64,000 nt of DNA from Zhengitettix transpicula (GCA_037074705.1 CM073593.1:61049501-61113500); one strand, 5' to 3'. Counted from the first letter of the stretch, positions 1 through 13,159 are shown. Numbers and translations: made by a program. The notes: a model not told the origin generated them from the sequence alone.

Positions 1-715
1 TATTAGCAATTTACAATTATTAATTCAGAAAATTAAACTTACACGCTCTTTGGTCCACACACTCACTTCATACAGGCTTAAAAGTCCCCAGGCTGCACTC
101 ACACTCTTGACGACGTTACCCTCTTGACGAATTTAAACAACTCTGCTTTCAGACAGACCTCCACGATGAAACTCCCAACTGTTGACGACTGATGTCCAGC
201 TGATTACTCTTGGCCCTGCGTCCGCTCTGCGGACCTGCACCAGCGATCTCTCCCCGCTGACACGTCCGTCTCCTCTCCAACACGAAATGATAATGAGCTC
301 TTCACTGTCCAACTGCCCTCTTATTTATATCGCGGTTCCCGGATATTCCCTTGTTTTCACAGTTGTTTTGAAATTACATGTTCGCCAAAACAAACACCAT
401 CTGTTAGCTTTCTCCCGCTCCGAGAGCCACTTAAACAATTACAATAAGCATCTCCTTTTAGAATAATTGCCTCGTCCATCTGTTATGATGCCTTTCAGGG
501 TTCCGTCTGTCGCACAATTTAACCCTAAGAGCCGCAAAATTGCTCTAATTATCTTTCCTTCCCTTCTCTAAAAGTCCACTTATCTGTCATTTTATCATTA
601 TTTTTAATATGTACCAACCACTCAAGGATCCCCAGTCTCAGTTTGTAAACAACTCTGATAAAAATATGAACAGAAAACATGACCTTCTTTACTGGTTATT
701 ACAATATATTCAGCA
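1..715 (-). repeat. LTR-like repeat, left (inverted) copy
   Basis: Read on the minus strand, this stretch matches 8535-9345 over most of its length, with small insertions and deletions. It is cut by the start of the window. Shared landmarks are GGATCCTTGAGTG, GCGGCTCTTAGGG, a TATAAATAAGAGGGCAG promoter-like block (TATA at 322-329, read on minus) and GAAGTGAGTGTGTGGA. A TATA box followed by a GC-richer, non-coding leader resembles the U3-R part of a retrotransposon LTR. That identity is inferred, because no TG...CA ends, primer-binding site or pol gene are visible. Confidence 0.6.
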
Positions 716-3218
716 TCTCACTACTTCAGGCGGATTTTCCTGACAAAATAATGTTGTTTATGATACCATTTCATTTCTATAAATGTATCACTATAGTGTA
801 CAGAAAATTATGTATACATAAATTTAAGAATTTCAGAAAACCGCAAAAAAAAATTCAGGGCTGAAGAACTGTCAGGAAGTAGGAACTCGTTATGAGGGGA
901 AAATAATTGTATTCAGCATTTAATGTACGAAGATATAACGAATTCCTTCAATATAATAAGAAAAGGAAGAAATATAGATTGCGTAAATGAGCTTTTTAGC
1001 CTCTGCCTTCAATAGCAACGGATTCAGGCTAGACAAATAATAATGAGTTTAGTCACAGTGTAAACCAATCAAAATTTGGAGGGAGGTGGCTCCTTCAATC
1101 ATGCTGCAACATTCTCGATGATGGCGTGGCTTGATGTGGTGATGAGATCTTTCTTGGGAAACGCCTGTAATACTTTTACTTCATAGGGTTCTATGTCTGG
1201 TGAGGTTTCTTAAATAAAAATATTAATTTACTTATTATAATAATTTACTAATCAAGATGAGTCATAAAATTTAATTTATACAAATAAAGAACGAGACATG
1301 AACTCTCTGTCAGGGATTAATTATGGTGAATCTCAAGATGGCAAAAGCTGAAACTAATTATATTAATAATTTGCACTTATTAGAATATTAAATGGAGAAA
1401 CCTGGTATTGTGATACTTGTATTTAATCCATTCAAGCGATACCGTGCCGTGATGGTTACAGCTGATGTAGACTTATTGCTGTGGAAACGTCCCAAGCGCA
1501 TCTCGGTGTCGGCGATGAATCGTGAGATCCCACAATTTTTTAGGATTCTTTGGATTTCATCTGAGTTGAATCTAGTCACCGATCACTCAAGCTCGTGGCT
1601 GGCTACACACTCCAGATTTTCCTCTCCCGAAATATCCAAAACTCCTCCGGCATATGTTTTTAAATATACATGCTCAATATATTTAAGCTTCGGGAGCTCC
1701 ATTATTCACGCCTACTAAATTTGGAATCCCAAACACTGTCAGTCTGCTTAAATTCTTTTGTCGTAATGTTTGTCTTTTCACCGAGACGGTCCGAGACCAC
1801 CGAGTCTGCTATCTAGTCAAACAACGACTTCCGTCAGAAATAGCGCGCTTTTAACTACATGTGCATTACACGCCAAATAAAGTTTTAACCTGGCTTTGGG
1901 TCCATATGCCACCCCATAATTGAGGAACCCAATTCGTAATTACTACGTAATTTCCCTTTTTCATGAAGGTTTTGTTTTTCCTGAAAAATGTGTTAAGAAA
2001 TCAAATACACTATTTCTCATGATATCCGATTGTGTTAGATGATTTTTCCACGTCTAAACACGTCCAAAAATCATAATATAGAATTAATGTATTGTGGCTT
2101 TAATGTACAGTTTGGACAGTTTTTTAAAATAATCACTCCACGCCCGTGCATATAACATTTGATTATTACACAATTAAAATGTTTAATAAACGAAACCGGT
2201 AATATCAATAATGAATTTTTAAATATATTATTTCTCTACTCTCTCTACTGAACATTCCAATTAATTCGCTCTTTCAACAAGCAAAATAAAATATTTTATT
2301 CTTTTATAAACACCAGCCATAGTTACTAGTAATCTTAGTAATGTATAGTTAAACATTGGCGAAAATTTGCTTTGTTCACTTAATTACAGACCGGACATAC
2401 CCTTAAAGAAAATATTTGCCAGAACGCAACTCTGTAGAATTTATCGGTAGTAAATCAATACCGACTCCCAAAATCTTCTTAGTGGACTTTTAAGTTAGAA
2501 CTGAGCAAACTGAGAGGTTATTCGAGATGACGATGTTGATCTTGCAACAGTCAACACAGGCGTCTATTTGAGTAGCAGAAGCAGCAACGAGGCAAAGTAA
2601 TGGAGGAGGATGACGAGTTTCTAGTGTGAAGAGTACCAGAGCAAACAACCACGGTCAGTAGTGGTCTGCTGCTAAATACGAACGATATCATTTACAGAAC
2701 TTATTAAGATATTGAGACTATTTTCGTATTCAGTTTTTATTGTGGTCCAACAAGTTTATATGACACAACAGATTTTTATATAACATGCGGGTTGTTCAAT
2801 CGTTTAAATATTTTTAGCAGCATGTAAAGTTCACAATGTGACAGAGCGATGACAAACGTAATTTGCATAGATTGGAGGATTCACGGACAGTTAATCGGCA
2901 CCATTCCGTCGGTACAGATGATTCCGTCGTGTTTATTAGTGAGACAGATAGTTTTAATTCCAGACTTCCAGTCGCCTTCTGCAAAACTGACAACAACTAA
3001 CAAAACCCACTTAAATCTCATCTTATATGGCAATGATTAGTCGTATATGTCGGGGGAAGGCATATTTGGGCTAGAATGGAAATTGGGATTGCAGGAAGAT
3101 AGAATAACCTGAAATTTTTTTAAAAAATGACATGAAATGAAAAGTCGGAAGCTTTAAAAAAATCCTGGGAGTACAGTTTAGAGAGGTTTTATTTGTACGG
3201 AAGAAATAGTTTTATGGA
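716..3218. other. Gene-free stretch
   Basis: I see only short open frames here. Those at 1388-1718 overlap on both strands, have no recognisable domain, and carry no splice context that I would trust. Sequence is AT-rich with a slightly GC-richer patch around 1400-1900. Confidence 0.5.
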
Positions 3219-3358
3219 GACAGTTATTCTTAAGATAGGAGTTGATGTGTGGACAGTTATTCTGGAGATAGGAGTTAATGTGTGGACAGTTATTCTGGAG
3301 ATACGAGTTGGTGTGTGGACAGTTATTCTGGAGATAGGAGTTAATGTGTGGACAGTTT
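3219..3358. repeat. 33-bp minisatellite, about 4.2 units
   Basis: Four head-to-tail units of 33 bp begin at 3219, 3252, 3285 and 3318, followed by a partial unit. Each starts GACAGTTATTCT and ends GTGTG, with only a few differences between units. Because 33 is a multiple of three, open frames run through the array on both strands. They are a by-product of the repeat rather than a protein. Confidence 0.9.
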
Positions 3359-6300
3359 TCGTGGAAAATGAAGTTGATATACAAGTGTCTAGAAGAAATT
3401 CTATATGTGAGGTAAGCACTCACGAACCAAAATTATTTAAAAATAGGTACTTACAATACGGCACATAAATATCCTGTAAAGATTCGGCGAGTTTAATATA
3501 TTTTACATGTAATAGCAACAAAATTAAATTTATATAAATTTAAATTTATCTAAAACTATTTTATTACGAATGTTTGCAGTTTTTTAAATGTTGATGAAAT
3601 TAAAAATTTATCAGATATTTCAAATAAATTGCATGCGCTCTTTTGTGCCAGAAATTAATTTGATAAAATACATCCAGTATAGAATTTATGTTTTGAAAAT
3701 GATTAAACTCAAGAAGAAACGTTATTGGCAGTTACATCAAAGTAACATTGATTGGGAAAATTATTTGAGTGACGGTGGCAGGCGTACGCAACACACGTAC
3801 ATGCATTGGTCACCGGAAAGTGAATGCGGAATATTCCTCCGATTCCTTTTGCTACCACAAATTTACAGAAAGTATGCGAACCTTACACTGACTTTCGTAG
3901 ATTTATTTGTAAAATAATTTAAGACAAAAATTATAAGGAACCTAGCAAGTATATTTAAATAGTAAATAGTATCATAGCCATCATTCTATGATTTAAAAAT
4001 TAAACTAAAAGTTACTTAATCAATCCCTTTAAACACTCTACCTTTTGGCGTATAACAGTAAAGCCATTTATCATAAACGTAACCTTTAGTTCTTTTTCGG
4101 TAGCAAATCATTTTAGAGTAATTTTTTAATGGTTTAACATGTTCGAGGTCCCAATTCAAATTATTTTATTGCTGCAAGAAAAAAAATGGTAATATCTGGA
4201 ATACGAACGATTTATTTAGGATTAAACATTTTACATGATAGCTTTGCCATTCCAAATCATTTTGATGTGTCGATAAAGCAAATTCATTTTTCCGGACGCA
4301 GAACATATTCATTCAAAGCGATGAAAGTGAAATTCATAAATATGCCTCTGGCTTCAGACGTTAATTTATGACTCAATTTTTTTTTTAGTCTAAAGCCTCC
4401 TTTATTGCTGAATAGTACTTTGTAACATAGCATGTACAATTGATTTTTAGGGTTGTTACGTAGCCTTTTTATCTCTAATGCTCGATATTAATGTTACCGC
4501 AGATAACGCTTTGATAAAGTTCCATTGCTCGGCGCCAACGGCAAAAAAGCTTTTAACAGCGGAATGTCGCAAACTACGACAACGTAAATCGCATACATGT
4601 TTTTAGACCAAACAATTGTTTAGGCTAATAAACATTTGGCTATTCGAAAATATATATATTTAAGTCCTCTTTTATACAATTTGAAACGCTCAAAGTTTGT
4701 GACAAGTTACATTAAACTACCATTTTATGGTCAATAGATAATTATAAAACAAGACGTGTGTGTTAAAATAATTGTAAATAGAAAAATAAATAGGCAACAG
4801 ACAAAATGAGTACCACGCATCCTTTTTCCATCCTTCCTGCTGTCGTCACGTTATTCATTATGACGTCGTAATTAATTCGTGTACTGTTTTAGTTTTGTAT
4901 TATAAATATTTACGGTCAATTGATTCGTATGGAACTTAGTAATGAACATAAATACCTCTCTGAATTCAGAAGGGCCAAAATGTAATTTCATAAATAAAAC
5001 TAATACGTAATACTCCATGAGAAATCCTCAAATGTATCAGAAATGTTCCTGTGATAGCTCGCGCAAACTTTAATTGCATGTTGTAGAGAACTGTGAAAGT
5101 CTGCGGAGGCGTTGCAATGCATACTATACCGCAAACAGCATTATCATTACCGATCTAAATTGAACGGCAACGTTAATCAGAGAACCAATTATCCACAACT
5201 CCCTCAACACATCAGCCACGGAATTCCCATAAAGGACATAAATTGAGTGCAATTCGAAAACTTTTGTTTTATGAAACATATTCGACGAAAACAAAATTAA
5301 TATTGAGGTAATCGTTTAAGCGTTATCCATTATTTCATTTCGTATGTTGCCTTAGTGAAAATTAAATGTACACAAAATTGAAGTTAGCGTATATAATATA
5401 ATTCTATTTAATAACTTTGATAATTTCCGTTTTATCTTCAGAAAAGACTTACTAAATATCCTGCAAAACCGAATATTGCAATTATAATCACTAATTTTGT
5501 ATCGTAATAGTACACTTATTTTTGTTGTCCCCTTCAAGAGCTAGATGTATATCAATATAATAATAGTTTTGTCGGTACATGGCAACTTTTATTTTATCTT
5601 AACAATTCCTGCACCAGGAGTCCGAAATCGATATAATCTGAATTTGTGTATGTGACGCTGATTTTTTTTTCACCTTCCAAAAAACAGCAGGGCCAACTGA
5701 ATTACAGGGATATCAAGTTACCATCCGCCATCTCGAGACTAAATGGCAAAGCCTGATTTTAACTGCTTTTACTAGTATTATGTCGGCTTTAGAGAAATAA
5801 CGGTTGAACCGTTTTCTTATCCGGAGCGATAAATAACTTTGGAACTACCTTAAATTGAGAACTATTATTTGATAAAATAAAATAAAATTTTACTTCGTAA
5901 TGAATATATTTGTTATAAGAAGTAGGAGCTAAGATGATTTTATACATAGTGCCAAGCAACAAAATGGATCAAATAAAAATTTGATAATGAAACGATGATT
6001 TATAAATACCACGCTAAAAACAGTTAGAAGCCAAATCATATCAATAGTATACACCGTAGACTGATATTTGTGTTAAAAAATGAACCTAACTCTAAGATTC
6101 ATGCTTAATTTTTTTTAAAAATCTTTAGATCCGTGTGGGAACGATTCAAGAGTATTTATTTTGATGAAAATTTTAACATGATTTGAAATTAAAAATTGTC
6201 GATTTAAAGCAATTAAATTCTAAGATACGTACTGAAAAAAATTAGCAAAAGTGTTTTGTAATGAAACAATTTTCAGTTAAAAAAATATTATTTACAACAT

Positions 6301-7185
6301 ATTATGCCTTTCAAATTTAATACTGCTCCGGTCCTCCTTAGTTACAAATATTTCTAAATATATCATAAGAAAAATTCAGGCAGTCGTCATAAATATACGT
6401 CCAGTAATGTAAATATACGCCTCAATAATTTGATAATAACAATTAAAATACTTAAAGATTATTTCGTTTACGTAATCATTATATTGCAAACGCAACAACC
6501 CTGTAAAAATCTTTAGGTCTGTACATATTTAGATTTTCATAGTAACTGAAGAGTGAGAAGTTGGGTATTAATGTCAAATTAAAACACTTTCCCATAATGT
6601 AGTTAATTTCTAGCAAGATTCTGGAGAATTGTTCTGATTTCAAAATGAATTTGTTGACAGCCTTACTGCAAGGCAAAGCAGGTAAGGTCAACATTAATCA
6701 AACATGAGATAATTATTAATTAAAAATAAATGAATTCCTCTAAAAGTATTAGCACAAACTGATAACAATAGACTTTAGAATATATAAATATCCTACCACG
6801 AACACGAGAATCTTTAACGTCACCGTGCCATGTATCACGGAGACACTCTACGGGGAGCGTACATTGTCCAGGGTCCATTGTATTGTCTGTGTCATCCACC
6901 GTACCTTTTCCACACATGATACAACAGACCTTGTTATTTACGGTCCACGTTATACTTAAGTTACGAGCTTTGCGTGTCAGACTCGTTTAAGCGTTTCTTT
7001 TCTAATCGTAAAATATTATTTCGCACCTCTTTTGTTAAACTTAACGAGGATCGGAAGGTGAAAAATGTAATCAGAAGAATTTCCTAAACTTAAACGTAAT
7101 CCGGGTACGAATATGTGTGCTTCTATTGACTAATGGAACTGATAACGCATAAAAACAGGATTATACTATGATGTAAATTTATAAA
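3359..7185. other. Gene-free AT-rich stretch
   Basis: No gene or recognisable repeat was found. The open frame at 3588-3917 (109 codons) has low-complexity, AT-driven composition and no known domain, so I do not call it a gene. Confidence 0.5.
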
Positions 7186-7236
7186 CAACTCGCTGGGTGC
7201 CCAACGTTTCCCGGGTATTTATTTATGAGCCCGAAA

Positions 7237-7625
7237 GAAAAACCTGTATCAGGTAGGTCGGGCATTTTGTATTTGTCCCACGCCCTTCCGATGGCGTTGT
7301 CCTCTATTCCTATTGGAATAGTCGGCCAGCTGCCTCCTATACCGGTCATGGCACAGCGAGGAGAAAGCTGCGAACCCCTCTCCCACCATCGGAAGGGCGT
7401 AGGACAAGTACCATATGCCCGACCTACCTGATGCAGGTTTTCTAGGCTTTTCCCGAATTGCTGGGTAGGATCCTTAAACCATAGCCCGGGGGCCCTAATT
7501 AACCCTTGGCTACTTTCCTCTACCCTTCAGCATCGCTCCATTCAAATCCCTTTCCTATGCTATGAGAGGGGAGTTGCCATTATGTGGATTACCCTATACA
7601 TAGCCTGTCTACACATAAAAAAAAA
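7237..7625 (+). mobile_element. SINE-like copy R1, nested, with 5' inversion
   Basis: This is a copy of the window's most frequent repeat family, ending in an A-tail (about 7617-7625). Its first 56 bp (7239-7294) are an imperfect reverse complement of 7386-7441 in the same copy, giving a long hairpin with a loop of about 90 bp. A 5' inversion of this kind is a known by-product of target-primed reverse transcription (twin priming). The copy interrupts the element at 7186-8270. Confidence 0.75.
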
Positions 7626-7728
7626 GGATTTAATTCCACAGTAATCTATTTTCAAGAAGTTGTTACACAAACTACAAAAAAAAATTGGGTCAGGGAGACT
7701 TATGTTTAGTATATAGACCGTTTAAGCA

Positions 7729-8222
7729 TGTTTTAAAATTTCAACCCCCGCTCCGGGAGGTGGTAGACGTGTCTTTCCACCACAGTGTTTTGGATAGAAA
7801 GGAACAAGTGTACGAAATTTGGTCCAATTTTCTCCACGGGCTTAGGTTGTTTTTTCCTTCCATAGCGGTAGAAGAACAACTTAACCGGCAAGTTGAATGT
7901 TATCATTAACTTCAGCGACGTCCATAACCCCTGATTCGACTCCAATCTCTGTTGTTGATTTATTTTTATGTATCGTTCCTCCACCCCATCCCCTAAAGGT
8001 GCTCCCCTTCTATGCTGATAGAGGTTGAAATTTTGCCGAACTACATTACGAGAAATAGTATCAATCTTACTGAAGTCTTTTTCGAGGCAAATTTTAACAT
8101 GTTTGAAAGTTTCCAACCCCGTTCACCCCCGTACCTGGAGGTGGTAGTCGTGTCTTACAAACAGTGTTTGTTTCCGGTTCTGAAGGAACACGTGTGCGAA
8201 ATTTAGTGAAAATTTCTCGACC
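7729..8222 (+). repeat. Internal tandem duplication in the 7186-8270 element
   Basis: The segments at about 7729-7848 and 8097-8222 align. Both contain CATGTTT, a GGAGGTGGTAG(A/T)CGTGTCTT block, a CAGTGTTT block, and AAGGAACA(A/C)GTGTGCGAAATTT or a close variant. They are about 365 bp apart, so the terminal module of the element is present twice. Confidence 0.65.
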
Positions 8223-8534
8223 GGAACATACACACAAACGTATAGTCTATTTTATATATTAGAAGACTAGAAGATTATTATAATTGTCTAACTCTGTTGC
8301 TACCATCCCTTCAAGATATGTTTTCATATATTAGTCAAATGCAAAATCTGACAAAATCCCATTTTTAAGTAGAATAAAAGTAAACATCTTGCAATACCAT
8401 GAGTTCTGAATCAGCATTGTTTTTTCACGTGAGAAAATTATCGCTCTACTTTGTTTTACTGATCAGATAAAGATAAGCTGTAAATCTGACGTAAGGGAAT
8501 ATGGTTTTCATATTATCTAGTGTTCCGTTTTCAA

Positions 8535-9345
8535 ATCCTGCGACATATATATTCTAATAACCATTAAAGAAGGACAGGAATTCTGTTCTTATTTTTTATC
8601 AGATTTGTTTACAAACTCAGGCTGGGGATCCTTGAGTGATTTGTACATGTAAAAGATAATAATAAAATGATGGTTAGGTGGCTTTTAGAGAAGGGAATAA
8701 AGAATAATTGGGGCATTTTGCGGCTCTTAGGGCTAAATGGTTGTGACCAACATCTTGACGACGGAACCATGAAAGGCATGATAACAGATGTCTGGTGGAC
8801 GATGTAATTATATTAAAAGGAGACGTTTATTTTAATTGATTGAGTGGCTCTCGGAGCGGGAGAAAGGCAACAGATGGTGTCTGTTTGGTGAACGTGGAAA
8901 TGCAAAAAAAAACTGTGAAAACAAGGGAATTTTCTGGAGCCGGGATATAAATAAGAGGGCAGTTGTACGAGAGAGGATCATTATCATTTTGTGTGGACGG
9001 GAGACGGACGTGTCAGTGGGGAGAGCGTTGGTGCAGGTCCGCATCGACGGACGCAGGGCCAAGAAAGTGGCCGAAACAATGTTATGAACAGTTGTGTGTT
9101 TGCATTCAGGAGAGATCATCGGATGCTAGGCCAAGCTAGGTGGCTGAAAGTAATCAGTTGGACATCAGTCATCAAAAGTCGGTGGGAGTTCGTCGTGGAA
9201 ATCTGTCTGCCAGCAGAGTTGTTTGAATTCGTCGTGATAGCAGAGTGTGAGCGCAACCTGGTGCTTTTTAAGCGTGTATGAAGTGAGTGTGTGGATCAGA
9301 GAGCTCGTAAGTTTATTTTTCTGAATTAAATATTGTAAATTGTTA
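8535..9345 (+). repeat. LTR-like repeat, right copy
   Basis: This is the inverted counterpart of 1-715. It is slightly longer, with extra segments near 8740 and 9070-9150. It has a TATA box (8946-8953) about 30 bp before a GC-richer non-coding stretch, as in an LTR promoter. The unit may continue to about 9540, where AATAAAATTC resembles a polyadenylation region; the left copy is cut by the window start before that point. No coding domain lies between the two copies, so they are not the two ends of an intact retrotransposon, whose LTRs would be direct repeats. Confidence 0.6.
8946..8953 (+). promoter_or_regulatory. TATA box of the LTR-like repeat
   Basis: TATAAATA is conserved in both inverted copies (the other at 322-329 on minus), with the same flanking GA before and AGAGGGCAG after. 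Conservation of this block against a diverged background supports a former promoter. Present activity is unknown. Confidence 0.45.
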
Positions 9346-9639
9346 CATAAGGGTAAAAAGTCAGATTTCGTTTCATTTGTTTCAATCGTTTCAATCATTT
9401 CATTTCGTTTTTCATTTATTTTAACTGTTTTGTTTAATTGTAAAATTTGTGTTCCGTTTCCGTATCAACCCAGTAAAGACCCTGGGGTACCGAGCCTAAT
9501 TTATCAAATGTATTCAAGTTAAATAAAATTCTTTTGATTTTATAAAACTTCATTTCATTATTTGTGTAATTGTAAATTTGTCTCTTAATAAATAATAATT
9601 GTTTGTTTAAAGATGGTAGTTTTATTTTATGTATGTATT

Positions 9640-9642
<3 letters not shown>

Positions 9643-9698
<56 letters not shown>
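9643..9698. repeat. (AT)n microsatellite, about 28 units
   Basis: An uninterrupted run of AT dinucleotides, visible directly. Confidence 0.98.
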
Positions 9699-9701
<3 letters not shown>

Positions 9702-11339
9702 GACTATTGACGCGTAATAGTAGCATCAAACAATCGGTGCGATTATTAAATTCGACGGTCGTGGAGTTCCTGTTGTTTAACAGGCATTAAAGTGCTGTGA
9801 TAGGTAATGAAGCGACCAGAGAAATCTAGAACCGGGTTTAAAGTGCTTTTGATACACAGGCGCGCTTTTGCCCCACAACACCGCTCTCATCAATAAGGGA
9901 TTAGCAGTTTCATCCTTCGGATTAGAGCGATGTGGCACACAAAAGAAGAGGTCAGCTTTGGGTTCTAGCCGTTGCCCGTTCCAGCTAGGTTAAGTACGCG
10001 TTTTCCTCACGATTGCATTTCGGTTTTAACGAGATACTGACAGAGATTCATAATACTCTGGCTACGGTATAGGATTTTAATTGTAACAATATATCTATAT
10101 CTATATATATATATATAATAGATGTCGTAATTGCAGCTACCCGGACTAATTACTTATTCCAAACGAAGAGATGAAAGGACGACTACATTATCGTCATGAG
10201 TAGATCGCGCAACCAATCTATCTCCAGCTGAATCAATCCGTACAAGACTATTCATGGAACTAGTCTGTGCTAGTTGGACTATATCCAGCTTTACTTACGG
10301 AATTACACTTGGTATTCGAGGAACCAAAAATCGTTAATTACTCGCCGACAAATAATAAACCCAGGCAGACCGAAAACAAATTCATGACAAAGAAGTTGGA
10401 TCATTTATAAGCGAGTACCTGAAGCGAAATCATAGTTAAAATATAAAAGCATAATTTTAATTCCGAAACCCTATTTCCCATTAATATGTAACTGTAGATA
10501 AGTCGACGAGATCACTTATAATCTTTCTATACAGACGTACGACAATGTCCTGCACGCCTTTTCATTGTGAATAAATAATAGTCGACATACGATTATTTTA
10601 TGATTTCATTCCCGTTTGTAGGGGCTAACTAAATATTTATTCTGTGTTTCTAAGAACATTTTATCGCCGTGTTGTTAAGTCAACTTTTCGCATTACACTT
10701 ATTTTTATTCGTCGTATGGCAAACAACTTCTAAACACTGGAAGGAGATATCAGCTTATCTTCTCCCTTATTGCCATTTGTAGCTTGTTGTAACTGTGTGC
10801 GTTTTTCATATCTTTACTCCCTATTATTCTGGAAGTTTCCTCCGCAACTGCGACAATCTTAAGCGTGTCCCAATTTACCTTAAGTTTTCTGCCAACTGTT
10901 AAATGCTGAGCTTTTAGAAATGCGGCATTGTATTATATTTCGAAATATAGTGTTAGTAAAGTTTGAGAATATTATTCTAGAAGCTCAGTAGCCACTTTTA
11001 GCTTCACGATAATCCAGCGAAAATAATCTTATTTCCCATTGCATGCTTGTAAATGATATTTTGAAATAAAAATAAGCCAGCGTCATTAAGTATTCGAGCT
11101 TTTGACTGACAACAATTTTTTTATATTTTCGCGAGATAGTAACATAATAGTATCATAAGTGCATAGTTAAATACAGAAATTGATACGATTCAGAGTCAAA
11201 TGAAAATATTAAAATATTAATAGAAAATGGACACCAGTGGTCCGTAAGTCGGTACGCGAATTTTAAATAACATGCCAAATGTCCTTTAAGTGGCAGCAGA
11301 GTCCAGATACGCAAACCTCTGTGCAGGAACAATATAAAG
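9699..11339. other. Gene-free stretch
   Basis: No gene found. It contains a short AT-rich microsatellite patch near 10,088-10,118 and otherwise unrecognised unique-looking sequence. Confidence 0.5.
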
Positions 11340-11815
11340 ATGGCTGTCCCTTGCACCAGAGACGAACTGCGTTCGGTGATTAGATTTTTGCAAAGTAAAG
11401 TTGGAAAACATTTATCGCAAAATGTCTGTCACAGCAGAAAGTGTATAAATGGTGTACGAAGTTCACAAATGGTGTATGAATTTCACAAATGGTGTGACGT
11501 CTGCAGCCGATGCTCCCCGCCCGGGCCAGGCACATCGTGTCGAGACTTTGGGACGAAAAGTCGTCCTCTTGGAGCACTACGCGCCGCCATAGACCACTGT
11601 AACCACTTGTCTCAAGTGATTTCCATATGTTTGAACCCATAAAAGAAGTACTTTCTAGAACGAAATTTCATTCCGATGACGAGGTACGCAGACGGTGCAC
11701 GAGTGGTTACACCGTTTCACAAAATAATTTCTTCATTCAGGAACTTCGGCGCGTTGACATTAATGCATTGAGCGTGGAGGACAAATAATACAGGTTTGCT
11801 GTATGTGTGCACAAT
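11340..11815 (+). pseudogene. Mariner/SETMAR-type transposase relic
   Basis: The 5' end reads in frame as MAVPCTRDELRSVIRFLQSK, which resembles the N-terminal helix-turn-helix start of mariner-family transposases. The 3' end, read in shifting frames, gives FEPIKEVLSRTKFHSDDEV (about 11,630-11,690), then QTVHEWLHRFTK, then CIERGG just before the end. This is the order of the mariner C-terminus (a 'P(L/I)K...F.SDDEV...WL...CIE..G' pattern). The catalytic core between the two ends is largely missing, and several frameshifts and stops are present. It is a dead, internally deleted copy. I could not identify its inverted repeats with confidence. Confidence 0.6.
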
Positions 11816-13159
11816 AAATAAAAATTTTTAAAAACATTGATTTCATTTACTCTCCCTCTTATAAAACGAATGAAAAATATCTCTTACGTTTAAACCCCAC
11901 TTAGTATTAAATAATAGCAGACATTAAATAGTCCAATTTCATGTATACATTATCCAGGAGTAGGCCAAAAAATATATAATATATTTCCGTTGATATAATT
12001 AATAGTTATTTCCCACTATTTTTTGTGTGTCTTCGATGTTTCTTAAAAATATAATTATATCGATAATTACACTTAAGTGTAATTCATTCGCTTATCTAAT
12101 TCTAATTTACTCCGGAGTAGAGAAATATGTATAATTTTGCTACAACTGTCATTCGTGAAAGTATGTTCCGACTTGACACAATAGTTTTGCTAAAATTTTA
12201 AATCTTCTATATACATCATAAATCATTACTTCGGTTTTTAACGCAAATATAATTCAGTCATTTTACAAATCAATGTCGTCTTAAAAATTATAATCGATCT
12301 AGAGCTTACCATTTTTAATTGACTTGGATTTTTTCTCAGAAGAACTAAAATTATGGAATGTATATGACCGCTAATAAATTTACAAAATCTAGTTTTGTGA
12401 CTTAAGCTACTTTATTGTAGACTGAAAACTCAGTCGTAACATCTTAGAAAGCCGTTAAAAATGTATTTTTGCTCTCCTTAGCTCCACTTATTCTTCTAAA
12501 CGTTGATTTATACTTATTGTAACTACAGTTTGAAAGAAGTATAAATCATATTTATCCAAAAACCATTTTTGACGTAAAAAAAAATCTTCAAGCAACATAC
12601 AAATATTTTTATTATATAGTACAGTATAATAATTACAGTTATTATGGTTTAATTACAATAGTTATACTACTCTTTCGACGGGGGATATGTGGACTTGCAG
12701 AAGAGAAGATACTTTGAAATTTTGTGTCTTTATTTCTATATTCAGACAAATAGGGATGCTGATCGAGTGAATAGCCAGATCATCCATATAGTTCAAGCCA
12801 CAGTCCACGTGGGACATTTATCTACGACCCCTTATCCACGAAGGTCATTTACAGCCATAGTCTCCTAAGTAAATATATGTCTGACACGTGGCGTACTGGC
12901 CTCTCGACTCACAACTCTACATCCGGATTTACGCAGCGTAAACCCTCGCCTATGAGATGTAATCGTCTGCATCGTCGGGTAATGTCACACTGAAATTAAA
13001 TCGTGAAATTATTCCATATATTTCCCAAAGGGGTGCTTTGAGAGGGATGTAATTTATTAAAGCTGTGAATTATGTGAGCTGAGTTGTCAAGCCTTTTCTG
13101 GGAAACTTGCTTACCGTTGAATATTGTTGTTTGTCACATTTGATGTTCTTCTTGTTCAG
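11816..13159. other. Gene-free stretch before the first visible cadherin exon
   Basis: Nothing recognisable is present except the polypyrimidine tract and CAG acceptor at 13,157-13,159. If exon 1 belongs to a longer gene, this and probably the whole left 13 kb are intronic. Confidence 0.5.

Larger units (their letters stand above)
7186..8270 (+). mobile_element. Non-autonomous element with a nested insertion
   Basis: It starts with CGCTGGGTGCCCAACG, a variant of the GTGCCCGGCGTTGC head found at 50,759, 51,658 and, inverted, near 55,970. It ends in a block reading TGTGCGAAATTTAGTGAAAAT...CACACAAACGTATAG, followed by an A/T-rich tail; similar tails are common in arthropod interspersed elements. 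The body is split by a SINE-like copy at about 7237-7625: the text before it (CCCGAAAG) and after it (GATTTAATTC) are contiguous in the copy at 50,759. Part of the body is duplicated in tandem (about 7729-7848 and 8097-8222). No intact protein is encoded. Confidence 0.6.

Noticed and set aside
1388..1718. Open frames on both strands over the same DNA
   Set aside because: No domain, no splice support, and mutual overlap on opposite strands.
3178..3423. Overlapping open frames with NCPHINSYLQN-type repeats on both strands
   Set aside because: They are translations of the 33-bp minisatellite, which stays open in several frames because its unit is a multiple of three.
7733..8116. 127-codon minus-strand frame
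   Set aside because: It runs through the duplicated part of a non-autonomous element. No protein family was recognised and no equivalent frame was seen in the sister copies.
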